DNA of 64,000 nucleotides from Azospirillum oryzae (GCF_008364795.1 NZ_VTTM01000017.1:1-64000); one strand, 5' to 3'. Positions 7,911 through 16,802 are shown, counted from the stretch's first letter. Numbers and translations are program-made. Notes: generated by a model from the letters alone, not told the origin.

Positions 7911-9905
7911 ATGTCCATGGCGATGTCCGTTCACCCCCGCCCCATTTCCGTTCCGCACATGCCAGCTCGTTCCCGCGCGCGCCGCCGTAATGAGGCGCGT
8001 CGCTCAATGGGACGGGCGGAGAGTCCTGCGGCGCAGTTTTCGTTGTCCTTGAAGTCGACTGCGGACGATGAGCTGGACGTTGACCTGTTTGCCGGTGGCG
8101 GCGGCGCATCGGAGGGAATGGAGCAGGCCCTTGGCAAGCCCGTCGATCTAGCGGTGAATCATGATGCCGCTGCAATCGCCATGCACGAAGTCAATCATCC
8201 TCGTACCGAACATTTTCATAGCGATGTGTTTGAGGTCGATCCCGTAATCGCATGTAGAGGCCGCAGCATACGAAATCTCTGGGCATCGCCGGACTGTCGT
8301 CATTGGTCAAGAGCGTCAGGTAAGGCGCTGAGAAGTCCAAAAATCAGGGGATTGATGTGGGTTGTTATTAGATGGGCGCGTCTCCCGGATTGGCAACGCC
8401 CGAAAGTTATTTACGTCGAGAATGTTCCAGAGATGCTGACCGCAGGCCCCACCGAGGACGAGCCGATCCTCTATCCATTCCCTGACGGCTCCGGGGTTCC
8501 ACCGGACAGCCAAAGCGCGCCGGCTGAAGCACTGAAAGGGCTCTACTTCCGACAATGGCGGAAGGAGTTGGAGCGGCTCGGGTACCATCTGGAGTTCCGC
8601 TGCCTGGCGGCCCATCACTTTGGTGTCCCGACCATTAGAACCCGCCTGTTTATCGTCGCACGCCGCGATGGCGTCCCAGTCGCCTGGCCGACGCCGACCC
8701 ATGGCGACCCACGTTCTGACGAGGTTCGCACGGGCTTGTTGAAGCCCTACACCCCGGTGTCCACCTGCATTGACTTCTCCTTGCCCTCCAAGAGCATCTT
8801 CGGTCGGACGAAGCCGCTCGCGCCCGCCACCTTGGACCGCTTGGCCCATGGTGCGCACCGCTTCATGATCGCATCGTCGATGCGCGACGGTTACGAGCCG
8901 TTCGTCGCCACGCTCAACCATGCAGGCAAGGGGTTCCGGGGCTTCGCTTCGACCCAGCCGGCCAAGACCATCACCGCCGCCCGCGACGCCCATGGGCTTG
9001 TGCTTGCGGCCACAACGCAGATCACCCAGCGCGGCAGCCGGTCCATCAAGGTTCGGGATCCACGCGTGCCGCACCCGACGATCGTCACCAAGAACGAAAG
9101 TGCTCTTCTCACCAGCCACGCGCACCCCCTGTCGGGCGCAGACACTGGCAGCGTCGCCTATCTGGCCCAGCACAACACGGGCGAGATTGGGCACAGCTTG
9201 CTGGACCCCGCCTCCACCATCACCACAACGGGCAGCCACCAGCAGCCGGTTACCGCGACCATCCACAAGCTCCACACCCCGAGTGTCGGACAGGGGCTGG
9301 AGGGCGCTCACCTTGTGGTGCTCAAGGGTACGTGCAAGGACGGCCGGGCCCTTGATAGATCGGCTCCGGCTGTTCTGGCGTCCGGAATGCACCAGGGCCT
9401 CGTCCAGACCAGAATGGAGCCAGTTGGTAGGGCCTTAGACGCTGTGAGCGTTACCTTCGAGGACGCTCTCCTGACTGCTTTCGCCAAGCGACTGCATGAG
9501 CAAATTCGGGCCGTGCGGCGGTTCCTGGCGCGCGTCGATTGGAAGAGCACGCGCGGCCTGCGCAAACTACCGCCGGCGGAGCCGGACGCCTTCTTGACCG
9601 CGCTCGCTGCCCAACTTGGCTATGTAGGCCCGGCGACCGAACTGCCGCACCTTTTGGGCCTCTGCCGCGTGAAGGGCGAGTGGTTCCAGATCGTCGACTT
9701 GTCGATGAGGATGCTGGTTCCGCAAGAACTGAAGCTCATCCAGGGCTTCCCCCCGGAGTACGTCATTGATCGCACTTCCGACGGTCGCAGTCTGACCCAG
9801 GAACAGCAGATCGCCCGGATCGGCAACAGCGTGTGCCCGGAGATGGCCCGAGTGCTGGTAGCGGCAAACTCGCCGCCGCGCCGCCGGCTGCAGATCGCCG
9901 CCTAA
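7911..9905 (+). CDS. C5 DNA-cytosine methyltransferase (Dcm type), orphan
   Basis: Start taken at the ATG at 7911 (MSMAMSVHPRPISVPHMPA); earlier in-frame starts would overlap the operators. Motif I is DLFAGGGGASEGM, the catalytic Pro-Cys-like motif is SPDCRHWS (Cys preceded by Asp rather than Pro), and motif VI is YVENVPEM. A long central region with repeated AKTITAARD- and ASTITTTGSHQQ-like segments is typical of the target-recognition part of this plasmid/phage subfamily. Near the C-terminus are ELKLIQGFPPEYVI and RIGNSVCPEMA (motifs IX-X). The protein is 664 residues, longer than minimal Dcm. No cognate nuclease is adjacent. It begins a plus-strand unit with two small genes. Confidence 0.85.
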   Translation: MSMAMSVHPRPISVPHMPARSRARRRNEARRSMGRAESPAAQFSLSLKSTADDELDVDLFAGGGGASEGMEQALGKPVDLAVNHDAAAIAMHEVNHPRTEHFHSDVFEVDPVIACRGRSIRNLWASPDCRHWSRASGKALRSPKIRGLMWVVIRWARLPDWQRPKVIYVENVPEMLTAGPTEDEPILYPFPDGSGVPPDSQSAPAEALKGLYFRQWRKELERLGYHLEFRCLAAHHFGVPTIRTRLFIVARRDGVPVAWPTPTHGDPRSDEVRTGLLKPYTPVSTCIDFSLPSKSIFGRTKPLAPATLDRLAHGAHRFMIASSMRDGYEPFVATLNHAGKGFRGFASTQPAKTITAARDAHGLVLAATTQITQRGSRSIKVRDPRVPHPTIVTKNESALLTSHAHPLSGADTGSVAYLAQHNTGEIGHSLLDPASTITTTGSHQQPVTATIHKLHTPSVGQGLEGAHLVVLKGTCKDGRALDRSAPAVLASGMHQGLVQTRMEPVGRALDAVSVTFEDALLTAFAKRLHEQIRAVRRFLARVDWKSTRGLRKLPPAEPDAFLTALAAQLGYVGPATELPHLLGLCRVKGEWFQIVDLSMRMLVPQELKLIQGFPPEYVIDRTSDGRSLTQEQQIARIGNSVCPEMARVLVAANSPPRRRLQIAA

Positions 9906-9963
9906 AGAACGCTGTGCGCTACCACCACCTCCCTCACCGTCGAACACGAACAAGGACCTGACC

Positions 9964-10251
9964 ATGGACCGTAGCTCGCGCCCCGAAGTTCGAAATCCTG
10001 TTCTCGCCCTGCCGGCTGTTGCCAGGCTGCTCACGCTGCAGCCGGAACTCCGGCTTGCCCTCTCCGATGTCCTCCGCGACCTGTACCTGGACGCGAAGGT
10101 GCGCGCCGAGAAGTCTTGGACCAGAAAGAAAGGCCCTCTGGCCGTGTACTGGAGAGCTGTGGCGGTCTATGCGCTCCACATCAGCCGTGCGGTGCGGCCG
10201 ACGAAAGCGGAACTGCGATCGCGCGTTGTCGATCTCAAAGCAGCGGCGTAA
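9964..10251 (+). CDS. Small hypothetical protein, 95 residues
   Basis: Starts MDRSSRPEVRNPVLALPAVA with AAGGAC upstream, 58 bp after the C5 methyltransferase stop. It is basic and helical (LALSDVLRDLYLDAKVRAEK) with no recognised domain. It is probably cotranscribed with the methyltransferase and the HTH-like gene at 10303. Confidence 0.55.
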   Translation: MDRSSRPEVRNPVLALPAVARLLTLQPELRLALSDVLRDLYLDAKVRAEKSWTRKKGPLAVYWRAVAVYALHISRAVRPTKAELRSRVVDLKAAA

Positions 10252-10302
10252 ACCTGTTGCGCAGACCGGCGCGCAGCCGGGCAGATCGAGGATCAGGACG
10301 CT

Positions 10303-10569
10303 ATGAGCAGCACGCCGCCGGATTCCCGCCCCGACGCCGGCCATGACTGGGGCGCCATGACGCCCGAGGCATTCAATGACTGGATGGACGCCATGGGCTT
10401 CGAAACGCGCGAGGAGGCCGCGGCGGCGCTGAGGTTGTCTGTCGAGTCCATCAAGCATTATCGCTCCGGCCGCCGCGGCGACGGCAAACCGGTCGTATAC
10501 CCGCTCACTCTCGCGCTCGCGTGCACTGCGCTGTTCCACCGCCTTCCGCCGTGGACCGTCCGGCGCTGA
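10303..10569 (+). CDS. Small helix-turn-helix-like protein, 88 residues
   Basis: The sequence MTPEAFNDWMDAMGFETREE then AAAALRLSVESIKHYRSGRR is a helix-turn-helix of the kind seen in small phage and plasmid regulators: helices AAAALRL and SVESIKHYR are separated by a short turn. The tail YPLTLALACTALF is also typical of that group. It may regulate one of the operators nearby (7819-7887 or the TCGTACAG sites), but there is no direct evidence. Confidence 0.65.
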   Translation: MSSTPPDSRPDAGHDWGAMTPEAFNDWMDAMGFETREEAAAALRLSVESIKHYRSGRRGDGKPVVYPLTLALACTALFHRLPPWTVRR

Positions 10570-10620
10570 GGGAATTCCTTGCGCCACGGTCTCAGTTTGA
10601 CGGTGTGGCTTCGCGGAAGG

Positions 10621-10658
10621 ACGGCCCCTCCCCACCGGGAGGGGTGATGAAGGGCCGT
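10621..10658. terminator. GC-rich hairpin between convergent genes
   Basis: Outer arms ACGGCCC/GGGCCGT enclose inner arms CCCCTCCC/GGGAGGGG. It sits between the plus-strand gene ending at 10569 and the last gene of operon A ending at 10667. It has no U-run, so intrinsic termination is plausible but not certain. Confidence 0.5.
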
Positions 10659-10666
10659 CTGGAGGC

Positions 10667-11216
10667 TCAGGGTGCGGACAGGAATGCCTGCACCGGCGCC
10701 TGGGTCTCCTGCAGCTCCCGCTCGCCCACGATCACCGCAGGTGTCGTGGTCGCCAGGTAATCGACCGTGAATGTCAGGTTGGGCCGGTCGTCACCCCGGT
10801 CCAGTTCGTCGCCGATCTCGTCGGCGATGAACCGGGACCCCTCCAGGGTATGCCCTTCATTCAGGGCATACTGGAGCACCTCAGTGACCCATGATGGAGC
10901 CTCGCCGGCAGCCAGCCGCCATCCGGTGAACCATTGGCCACCGACATTGACCAGCTTGGGCACGGCGATCATGGGGATCTTCGCCACCTGACCTTGGCGC
11001 GGACCGTCGATCCACGAGACGCGCAGCACCGGCTGCACGACATCGAGGATGCCCGACATCGAGCCATCCTCGCCGATCGGGCCGCTTTCGCCACCGTCCC
11101 AGCTCACATCGACGAGCCCGGACAGGATTGAGTCGCGCCAAACGTTATCCAGGTGAAAGTAGGTGAAGCCATCAGACGTGACGAAACGTCGGACGGTCTC
11201 TTGCGGGGTGCTCATC
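10667..11216 (-). CDS. Operon A gene 5: hypothetical protein, 182 residues
   Basis: Start at 11216 (MSTPQETVRRFVTSDGFTYF), preceded by GAGGAG at the right distance; the longer frame to 11425 would swallow the leader hairpin. The protein is acidic, with a beta-rich look (VLRVSWIDGPRQGQVAKIPM) and EVLQYALNEGHTLEGSRFIA near the end. No family is recognised. It is the last gene of the five-gene operon A, and like the other four it has its own leader hairpin (11249-11276). Confidence 0.7.
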
Positions 11217-11248
11217 GAAGTTCTCCTCGGACGGGGAGCACGCCGGTT

Positions 11249-11276
11249 CCCATTGGGGAGGCATGGTCCCCATGGG
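11249..11276 (-). promoter_or_regulatory. Leader hairpin L1 (before 11216)
   Basis: Two-part RNA hairpin: outer CCCAU/AUGGG, inner GGGGA/UCCCC, followed 24 bases later by the GAGGAG ribosome site. It belongs to the 20-member leader family. Confidence 0.75.
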
Positions 11277-11292
11277 TTTGTGGTGATGTGGG

Positions 11293-11559
11293 TCAGGCGG
11301 CTCTCGCAAGGCGAAGCAGCTTGCTGGTATCGGGTAGCTGGGGTCTGGGCTCCGGGACGTTCTCCCGAATGATCCGACGGAGCGCGTCCAGCGAGTGGGC
11401 ATAGAGGGCGTCGACCACGGGGCACGAGCCTTTGCCACTCAGCTCGGGCATGCCGAGCGCAACCAGCTCCCGTATCGCGCGCAGAAAAGAGATCTTCTGG
11501 ACGCGGTAAAGGAACACGATGGCGTACGCACGAGCACGGGGGCTTTCCTCATTCAGCAT
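11293..11559 (-). CDS. Operon A gene 4: small hypothetical protein, 88 residues
   Basis: Start at 11559 (MLNEESPRARAYAIVFLYRV) with GGAGG seven bases upstream. The sequence has an N-terminal amphipathic stretch (KISFLRAIRELVALGMPELS) and a C-terminal helix (DALRRIIRENVP). Nothing is recognised. Preceded by leader L2. Confidence 0.6.
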   Translation of the reverse strand: MLNEESPRARAYAIVFLYRVQKISFLRAIRELVALGMPELSGKGSCPVVDALYAHSLDALRRIIRENVPEPRPQLPDTSKLLRLARAA

Positions 11560-11586
11560 GGGATCCTCCATTGGCGGGCGCACGAC

Positions 11587-11619
11587 ACCCATCCCGGGGC
11601 GTGGTCGCCCCGGTGGGGT
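11587..11619 (-). promoter_or_regulatory. Leader hairpin L2 (before 11559)
   Basis: Outer ACCCC/GGGU with inner GGGGCG/CGCCCC stem. It is followed by GGGUGUCGUGCGCCC and then the ribosome site. Member of the leader family. Confidence 0.75.
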
Positions 11620-11680
11620 TAAGTGTCGCTGCCGGCGGAGGGCCGGTCAGCGCGTGCGATGTGGCGAACCTGAGGGACGC

Positions 11681-12181
11681 TCAGGCAGCCGCTTTGGCCG
11701 AAAGCCGTTGCGTGTGCAGCCGCAGGCGGCATCGTCCTCGGTCCAGCCAGGCCCGAGCGAACTCGGGGTCCAGCGTGAAGCCGCGGCGGCCGTCCATTGC
11801 GGAGCTTGTAACGGAAAAGCCAGTCCAGCTTGCGCAGGAGTGGTCGAAAAACGCCCAGGCTCCGTCAAGTTCAAGCTGCATCAAGTCTCCTGCTTCCGCG
11901 GTGCCGCCCGTACCGACCGGCAGGTCGGTTCGGATCAGGTCGGAGAACTTGGCCTCGTGCGTTCCGATCCGGAACAACACGTCGGCAGCCCGGTCCGTGG
12001 GCGACCGTTCCCATTCAACAATCTCTTGGATGTGAACAGAATGGCCGGCCCAGAAGCCGTGCGCCTCGAGCCACTTACGCGCCGGCATTTCGGCGCAGTA
12101 GGCGCGCATTGGGCCGCCGACCGCCTGGTAGTCGAAAACGACCAGCGAGGCGGGGATGCCCTTGAGCGTCAACTTCTTCAT
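11681..12181 (-). CDS. Operon A gene 3: hypothetical protein, 166 residues
   Basis: Start at 12181 (MKKLTLKGIPASLVVFDYQA), with AGGAGG upstream. The first 60 residues carry GGPMRAYCAEMPARKWLEAH, a compact motif with Cys; the rest is polar with no recognisable domain. The codon pattern and spacing mark it as a real gene. Its leader hairpin is L3. Confidence 0.65.
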   Translation of the reverse strand: MKKLTLKGIPASLVVFDYQAVGGPMRAYCAEMPARKWLEAHGFWAGHSVHIQEIVEWERSPTDRAADVLFRIGTHEAKFSDLIRTDLPVGTGGTAEAGDLMQLELDGAWAFFDHSCASWTGFSVTSSAMDGRRGFTLDPEFARAWLDRGRCRLRLHTQRLSAKAAA

Positions 12182-12216
12182 CGGGAGTCCTCCTTGGACG
12201 ATGGGGACGGAGTGCG

Positions 12217-12244
12217 CCCCCACCGGGAGACGCACCCGGTCGGG
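12217..12244 (-). promoter_or_regulatory. Leader hairpin L3 (before 12181)
   Basis: Inner ACCGGG/CCCGGU stem with outer CCCGA/GGGGG pairing; the most divergent of the family. It is preceded by CACAACACCAACC, like the hairpin region at 27905-27950. Confidence 0.6.
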
Positions 12245-12291
12245 TTGGTGTTGTGTGCCGCGCACGGAGCGCAGGCGTGAATCAGCGCCGA

Positions 12292-13104
12292 TCAGCGAGC
12301 CGGCGGCGTCGCCGGGTACTCACGATAGGTCCGCTGGCCTCCCGCGGCCGAGAGCGACCGGTGGCGGAAGATGTGCTTCCAGGTGCCGTCGGGCTTCTGG
12401 GTGGTGCCGAGATACTGCCAGCTATGGCACCCGTCGGTGCTGAGACAGACCGGATCGCCGAACTCGGCGACCAGGGCCGCCCAGGCTTCGTCCCAGGGGG
12501 GAGTGCCGGGCTCGGCACAGAAGTTGGAAGCGTCCGCCACCACCTCCGCGACGGGCTCGGGCTGCTGCGGAGGGGCTTCCGGAACCTCGACGGCACCGGC
12601 CTCATCGAACGTCGGAAGTTCGCTGTCCTCCTCGGCATCGCAGTCGAGGAGCACATAATCACATCCGAGTTGTCGGGCGCGATCCAGGATGTCGAGCAGG
12701 CACTGCGGCACGGTGTAGCTCGCCAGCGCATCGGGTTCCGACACGTAGACGAACCATCCGTAGGCGGTGGGATAGACGACCATCCCCTCGCCACCCTGTT
12801 CCAGATGATCCCTTCCCTCCGCGTCCAGGTGAGCAGTCGAGAGGTCAAGGAACTTGCGGACATGCCCCGGCGCCGGCAAGGACGATAGGGCAGAAAACGC
12901 ATCCACGGCCTTCTGAATGGCCTGCATTGGCTGGGAGAGGTTTCCCTTCCCCCAAGCGCCGATCAGCGCCTCAGCAGCCGCCTGCAGCCCGGCATAGGCC
13001 GCCAGCTCGCGCTTGGCCTGGATGATCTCAGAACGGTTCGCAGCATCGTCAAAGCCGGGCGACGTTTCGGCCAAGGCAAAGACGGTGTCGAAGTGCTTGT
13101 TCAT
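12292..13104 (-). CDS. Operon A gene 2: DUF5983-like protein, 270 residues
   Basis: The block LSTAHLDAEGRDHLEQGG then MVVYPTAYGWFVYVSEPDAL (about residues 88-126) followed by CLLDILDRARQLGCDYVLLD resembles the DUF5983 family of mobile-element proteins. That family is often linked with anti-restriction loci, but its function is unknown. A Pro/Glu-rich linker leads to a C-terminal domain with DGCHSWQYLGTTQKPDGTWK. Start MNKHFDTVFALAETSPGFDD at 13104. Its leader hairpin is L4. The family assignment is from memory of the motif and is moderately sure. Confidence 0.65.
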   Translation of the reverse strand: MNKHFDTVFALAETSPGFDDAANRSEIIQAKRELAAYAGLQAAAEALIGAWGKGNLSQPMQAIQKAVDAFSALSSLPAPGHVRKFLDLSTAHLDAEGRDHLEQGGEGMVVYPTAYGWFVYVSEPDALASYTVPQCLLDILDRARQLGCDYVLLDCDAEEDSELPTFDEAGAVEVPEAPPQQPEPVAEVVADASNFCAEPGTPPWDEAWAALVAEFGDPVCLSTDGCHSWQYLGTTQKPDGTWKHIFRHRSLSAAGGQRTYREYPATPPAR

Positions 13105-13155
13105 GGTCTGCTTCCTCGTTGTCGCGAATGGACGATGATGCGAGGAGGCAGTTCT

Positions 13156-13187
13156 CCCCTGGTGGGGAGGAGACCTCCCCGCAGGGT
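13156..13187 (-). promoter_or_regulatory. Leader hairpin L4 (before 13104)
   Basis: Outer CCCU/AGGG and inner GGGGAGG/CCUCCCC arms, a very stable pairing. It is preceded by CACACAAACA and followed by CUGCCUCCUCG. Member of the leader family. Confidence 0.8.
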
Positions 13188-13212
13188 GTTTGTGTGTCGC
13201 GCCCGACTGCTG

Positions 13213-13653
13213 TCAGGTGAACTTTTCGACGAGGTAGAAAACGGCGATGATGGTGCCGATCGACCCCATTGTCTTGTAAAGTTGGTTGTTCATCGCCTTC
13301 ATGATTTCAAGGCTACTGTTTCGGATCTCGGTGGTGAGCTCAGCTTTGACCAAGTCGATGCGAGCATTGAGCCGGAGCTCAACGGCATCGACCTTATGGT
13401 CGAGCTTGTCAACGCGGCCGTCGAGCTTGTCGATGCGGTCATCGAGCTTGTCGATGCTGGCGTCGAGCTTGTCGAAGCGGCCGTCGAGCTTGTCGATGCC
13501 GCCCTTCAGCTCGGTGACAGAAGCCTCCATACCGGACCTCTCCTGTTTGAGCTCCCTGAGAACGCCGCGCAGCGCCTTGGTGAACACCTCGGCATTCGGC
13601 GCGCCGCCAGCGCGAAGCTCTTCCTCGTACTCGAACAACCTGTCGACAGACAT
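13213..13653 (-). CDS. Operon A gene 1: coiled-coil membrane-tail protein, 146 residues
   Basis: From about residue 45 to 105 the sequence is an almost perfect heptad array (GIDKLDGRFDKLDASIDKLD, then DRIDKLDGRVDKLDHKV), which predicts a long parallel coiled coil. The last 20 residues (GSIGTIIAVFYLVEKFT) form one membrane helix. The shape is like small DUF1640-type coiled-coil proteins with a C-terminal anchor. Role unknown; it could be a membrane-tethered oligomer such as an exclusion or phage-defence effector, but this is a guess. First gene of operon A, closest to the conserved leader and the broken box promoter. Confidence 0.75.
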   Translation of the reverse strand: MSVDRLFEYEEELRAGGAPNAEVFTKALRGVLRELKQERSGMEASVTELKGGIDKLDGRFDKLDASIDKLDDRIDKLDGRVDKLDHKVDAVELRLNARIDLVKAELTTEIRNSSLEIMKAMNNQLYKTMGSIGTIIAVFYLVEKFT

Positions 13654-13680
13654 AGTAGCACAACTCCCTTACGGAAAGAG

Positions 13681-13711
13681 GAGGGTTGCCGGCCCAAAGG
13701 GCTGACCCTCC
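13681..13711 (-). promoter_or_regulatory. Second hairpin in the 13653 leader
   Basis: Nested arms GAGGGU/ACCCUC and GCCC/GGGC around a UUU loop, between leader hairpin L5 and the start codon. It is found only in front of this gene. Confidence 0.5.
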
Positions 13712-13735
13712 GGGGCTGTTCGAGGAGGCGGATTT

Positions 13736-13766
13736 CCCCTGTGTGGGGAGAATGCCTCCCCAGGGG
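13736..13766 (-). promoter_or_regulatory. Leader hairpin L5 (before 13653)
   Basis: Outer CCCCU/AGGGG, inner GGGGA/UCUCCCC, then AAAUCCGCCUCCUCG. Member of the leader family. Confidence 0.8.
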
Positions 13767-13818
13767 ATCATCGGCGACGAGTGTCGCCGGATGCCGTGGC
13801 ACTGAGGCCGCGGCGTGA

Positions 13819-13943
13819 GCGCTGGTTGTTTCAAGACCCCAACTAGGTCCTCCAGCCGAAGCTGGACACTTTGCAAACGCTGCAGCATGCAAGCGGCGCT
13901 AAGTGAGCCCAATGTACCGGTCCGACGCTGAGTGCGATAGGGC
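13819..13943 (-). promoter_or_regulatory. Module A: conserved promoter and 5' leader, cut off from its box by IS21
   Basis: On the minus strand the -10 is TACATT (13911-13916). It is followed by a leader conserved with module B (53093-53174), including a hairpin with stem GGACC/GGUCC and loop UAGUUGG (13835-13850). If the IS21 (13944-16767) is removed, the 27-bp box at 16776-16802 lies exactly 28 bp upstream of TACATT. Today the box is 2.8 kb away. Confidence 0.8.
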
Positions 13944-14168
13944 TGCGAATTCCGACATCATCCGGCCACCCATTCCGATTTGATCCCGGCCACTGATTCC
14001 GACATCAAGTCGGCCACCCGTTCCGATCGGCTTCCGGCCACCGGTTCCGATTGGGATCCGGCCACCCCTCTGGTTGCGGAGAGGTGGGGGCTGGGATGAC
14101 ACCTTGCCCGACAGGTCAGCATCAACCGATGCATCGCTCTTTCCGTCCCAAGCAGGAACGAAGACGCG

Positions 14169-15713
14169 ATGAGCAAGAAGAGGCTGACGATGAGGCAAAT
14201 CCGAGAACTGCTGAGGCTCAAGCACGACCCCAGGAAGCTGAGCGACCGGGCCATCGCCCTTCAACTCGGGGTCGCGCGCAGCACCATCCAGGACTACATG
14301 GCCCGGATCACCGGCGCCGGACTGGACTGGCCCTTGCCCGAGGATCTCACCGACGCCGTGCTGGAGGAGCGTCTGTTCGGGCGCCCCGACACCCAGACCG
14401 GGATCCGGCGGCGCGTCGAGCCCGATTGGCCGACCGTCGCCCGCGAACTCAAGCGGCCAGGGGTCCATCTCCTCATGCTCTGGGAGGAGTATCGCCAAGT
14501 CCATCCGGACGGCTATGGGTACAGCCGGTTCTGTGATCTGTACCGCGAGTTCGAACGCAAACTGGCGCCGACCATGCGCCAGCATCATGTCGCCGGGGAG
14601 AGGGTCTTCGTGGATTTCTCCGGCAAGACCATTCCCATCATCGACCCGCTCTCCGGCGAGGTGCGGACGGCGGAGTTGTTCGTGGCGGTGCTGGGCGCCT
14701 CCAACTACACCTATGCCGAGCCGACCTGGAGCCAGAGCCTGCCGGACTGGATCGGCGCGCATGTCCGTATGTTCACCTTCTTCGGCAAGGTGCCCCGTCT
14801 CGTGGTGCCCGACAATTTGAAGGCCGGGATCCAGCGCGCCTCCTTCTACGATCCCGAGGCGAACCCAACCTACGCCCGGATGGCCGAGCATTACCGCGTC
14901 GGCATTCTTCCGGCACGCCCGCGCAAGCCGCGCGACAAGGCCAAGGTCGAGGGCGGCGTTCGTCTGGCCCAGTCCTACATCCTCGGGCGCCTGCGCAACG
15001 TCCCCTTCTTCTCGCTGGCGGAGTGCCAGAAAGCCGTCAGCGAGGCCGTGGAGCAGATCAACACCCGTGTCATGCGCAAGCTCGGCGTCACCCGGCGCGA
15101 CCTCTTCCTTCAGATCGAGCTTCCGGCGATGGCGGCGCTGCCCGAGACGCCGTACGAATACGCCGAGTGGAAGCGGGCGCGCGTCAATCTCGACTATCAT
15201 GTCGAGGTCTGCGGCTTCTTCTACTCGGTGCCTCACGCTCTGATCCGCCAGGAAATCGAGGCCCGCGTCACCGCCAGCACGGTGGAGGTGTTCCATGCTG
15301 GCCAGCGGGTCGCCGTCCACGTCCGCCGCTTTGGCGGTGCCCGCCACGCCACCCACCCCGATCACATGCCGAGCAACCACCGCTTCTACGCCGGGTGGAG
15401 CGAAGCGCGGTTCCGACGCGATGCCGCCGCCATCGGCCCGAACACCGAGGCGCTGATCCTGGCGGTGCTGGCTAGCCGCCGCCATCCCGAACAGGGCTTT
15501 CGCTCCTGCCTGGGCATCCTCAAGCGCCTGCGCGGCGTCGATGTCGCCCGTGCCGAAGCGGCCTGTGCTCGGGCCGTCGAGATCGGCGCGCTGTCCGCCA
15601 CGAGCCTCGGCTCGATCCTGGACAACAATCTCGACCGCAAGCCCCGGCGCCAAGCCGCCGATGCTCCGCCCCTGCTGCACGCCAACATCCGCGGCGGCGG
15701 CTACTTCCATTGA
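14169..15713 (+). CDS. istA: IS21 transposase IstA
   Basis: A 514-residue DDE integrase. The N-terminus MSKKRLTMRQIRELLRLKHD and SDRAIALQLGVARSTIQDYM form the HTH. The catalytic core shows VFVDFSGKTIPIID, LVVPDNLKAGI and KPRDKAKVEGGVRLAQSYIL, the D, D and E regions. The length and the following istB match a complete IS21 (IS1326-like group). Confidence 0.9.
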   Translation: MSKKRLTMRQIRELLRLKHDPRKLSDRAIALQLGVARSTIQDYMARITGAGLDWPLPEDLTDAVLEERLFGRPDTQTGIRRRVEPDWPTVARELKRPGVHLLMLWEEYRQVHPDGYGYSRFCDLYREFERKLAPTMRQHHVAGERVFVDFSGKTIPIIDPLSGEVRTAELFVAVLGASNYTYAEPTWSQSLPDWIGAHVRMFTFFGKVPRLVVPDNLKAGIQRASFYDPEANPTYARMAEHYRVGILPARPRKPRDKAKVEGGVRLAQSYILGRLRNVPFFSLAECQKAVSEAVEQINTRVMRKLGVTRRDLFLQIELPAMAALPETPYEYAEWKRARVNLDYHVEVCGFFYSVPHALIRQEIEARVTASTVEVFHAGQRVAVHVRRFGGARHATHPDHMPSNHRFYAGWSEARFRRDAAAIGPNTEALILAVLASRRHPEQGFRSCLGILKRLRGVDVARAEAACARAVEIGALSATSLGSILDNNLDRKPRRQAADAPPLLHANIRGGGYFH

Positions 15714-15724
15714 GGACGTCAGCC

Positions 15725-16468
15725 ATGCTGAACCACCCCACCCTGGACACCCTCTACACCCTGGGCCTGCACGGCTGCATCAAGGGCTTCAAGGCGCTGG
15801 AGGCCGATCCGGCCGCCGCCACCCTGTCGCACGCGGAATGGCTGGGACTGCTGCTCGACTACGAGACCACGGGGCGCCAGCAGAAGCGCTTCGAGGCGCG
15901 GGTCAAACGCGCCAAGTTACGCCAGGAGGCGGCCATCGAGGACGTCGATTACCGGGCAGGCCGTGGCCTCGACCGGGCGCTGTTCCTGAAGCTGGCCTCC
16001 TGCCAGTGGATCCGCGACCACCGCCATCTGATCCTCTGCGGCCCAACGGGCATCGGCAAAAGCTGGCTGGCCTGCGCGCTCGGCCACAAAGCCTGCCGGG
16101 AAGACTTCTCGGTTCTCTACCAGCGCGTTCCCCGGCTCTTCGCCGCCCTCGATCTGGCCCGGGGCGACGGGCGCTACGCCAAGCTGCTGGCCAGCTTGGC
16201 GCGCACTGACCTGCTGATCCTCGACGACTGGGGACCGGAAACCCTGACGGCGGATCACCGGCGTGACCTGCTGGAGATCGTGGAGGATCGCCACGGGCGC
16301 GGCTCGCTGCTGATCACCAGCCAAATCCCCACGGACCGCTGGCATCAGGTGATCGGGTGTCCAACCTTGGGCGACGCCATATTGGATCGCATCGTTCACG
16401 CGGCGTATCGCATCGACCTCACGGGCGAGTCGATGAGGAAAATCCAGCAGCCGAAGGACTTCGACTGA
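15725..16468 (+). CDS. istB: IS21 helper ATPase IstB
   Basis: A 247-residue AAA+ protein; Walker A is LCGPTGIGKSWLACAL and Walker B is LLILDDWGPE. The start at 15725 has GAGGA upstream and lies 12 bp after istA. IstB selects target DNA and stimulates IstA in this family. Confidence 0.9.
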   Translation: MLNHPTLDTLYTLGLHGCIKGFKALEADPAAATLSHAEWLGLLLDYETTGRQQKRFEARVKRAKLRQEAAIEDVDYRAGRGLDRALFLKLASCQWIRDHRHLILCGPTGIGKSWLACALGHKACREDFSVLYQRVPRLFAALDLARGDGRYAKLLASLARTDLLILDDWGPETLTADHRRDLLEIVEDRHGRGSLLITSQIPTDRWHQVIGCPTLGDAILDRIVHAAYRIDLTGESMRKIQQPKDFD

Positions 16469-16775
16469 TCCCGCAGGCGCCCGGCGCTCGCCCCCACTTC
16501 CCACAGGCCCCTCCCAGGGGCGCCGCTGCGTCAGCTGAGGAGGGCACTCCGCGGCGCCCCTGGGACCCTCCCGTGGAAAGCGGGGACGACCGCTGCGAAC
16601 GGCACAACCTTGACCAGAAATGTCCCGTCATGGGATGAAGCACGTGACCTGTTGAAGCGACGTCACCCACCTGGCCGACATCCGATCGGTACAGGTGGCC
16701 GGGATCAAATCGGAACAGGTGGCCGGATCCAAATCGGAATCCCTGGCCGGATAAATCGGTATCCGCAATAGGGCC

Positions 16776-16802
16776 GAAAGGCGACGGTTTTGCACGTCTT
16801 TC
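16776..16802 (-). promoter_or_regulatory. Box 2: stranded activator box of operon A
   Basis: A 27-bp inverted repeat GAAAGGCG(N11)CGTCTTTC. It is now separated from its -10 (13911-13916) by the IS21. No TA hexamer with a gene lies 28 bp to its right. Confidence 0.75.

Larger units (their letters stand above)
13944..16767 (+). mobile_element. IS21-family element, 2824 bp, with 7-bp target duplication
   Basis: The ends are TGCGAATTCCGAC on the left and, reverse-complemented, TGCGGATACCGATT on the right. The flanks both read ATAGGGC (13937-13943 and 16768-16774). Several degenerate internal copies of CCGGCCAC-plus-TTCCGA follow each end (about 13952-14066 and 16690-16760), which is the IS21 multiple terminal repeat layout. 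It carries istA and istB. Confidence 0.9.
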
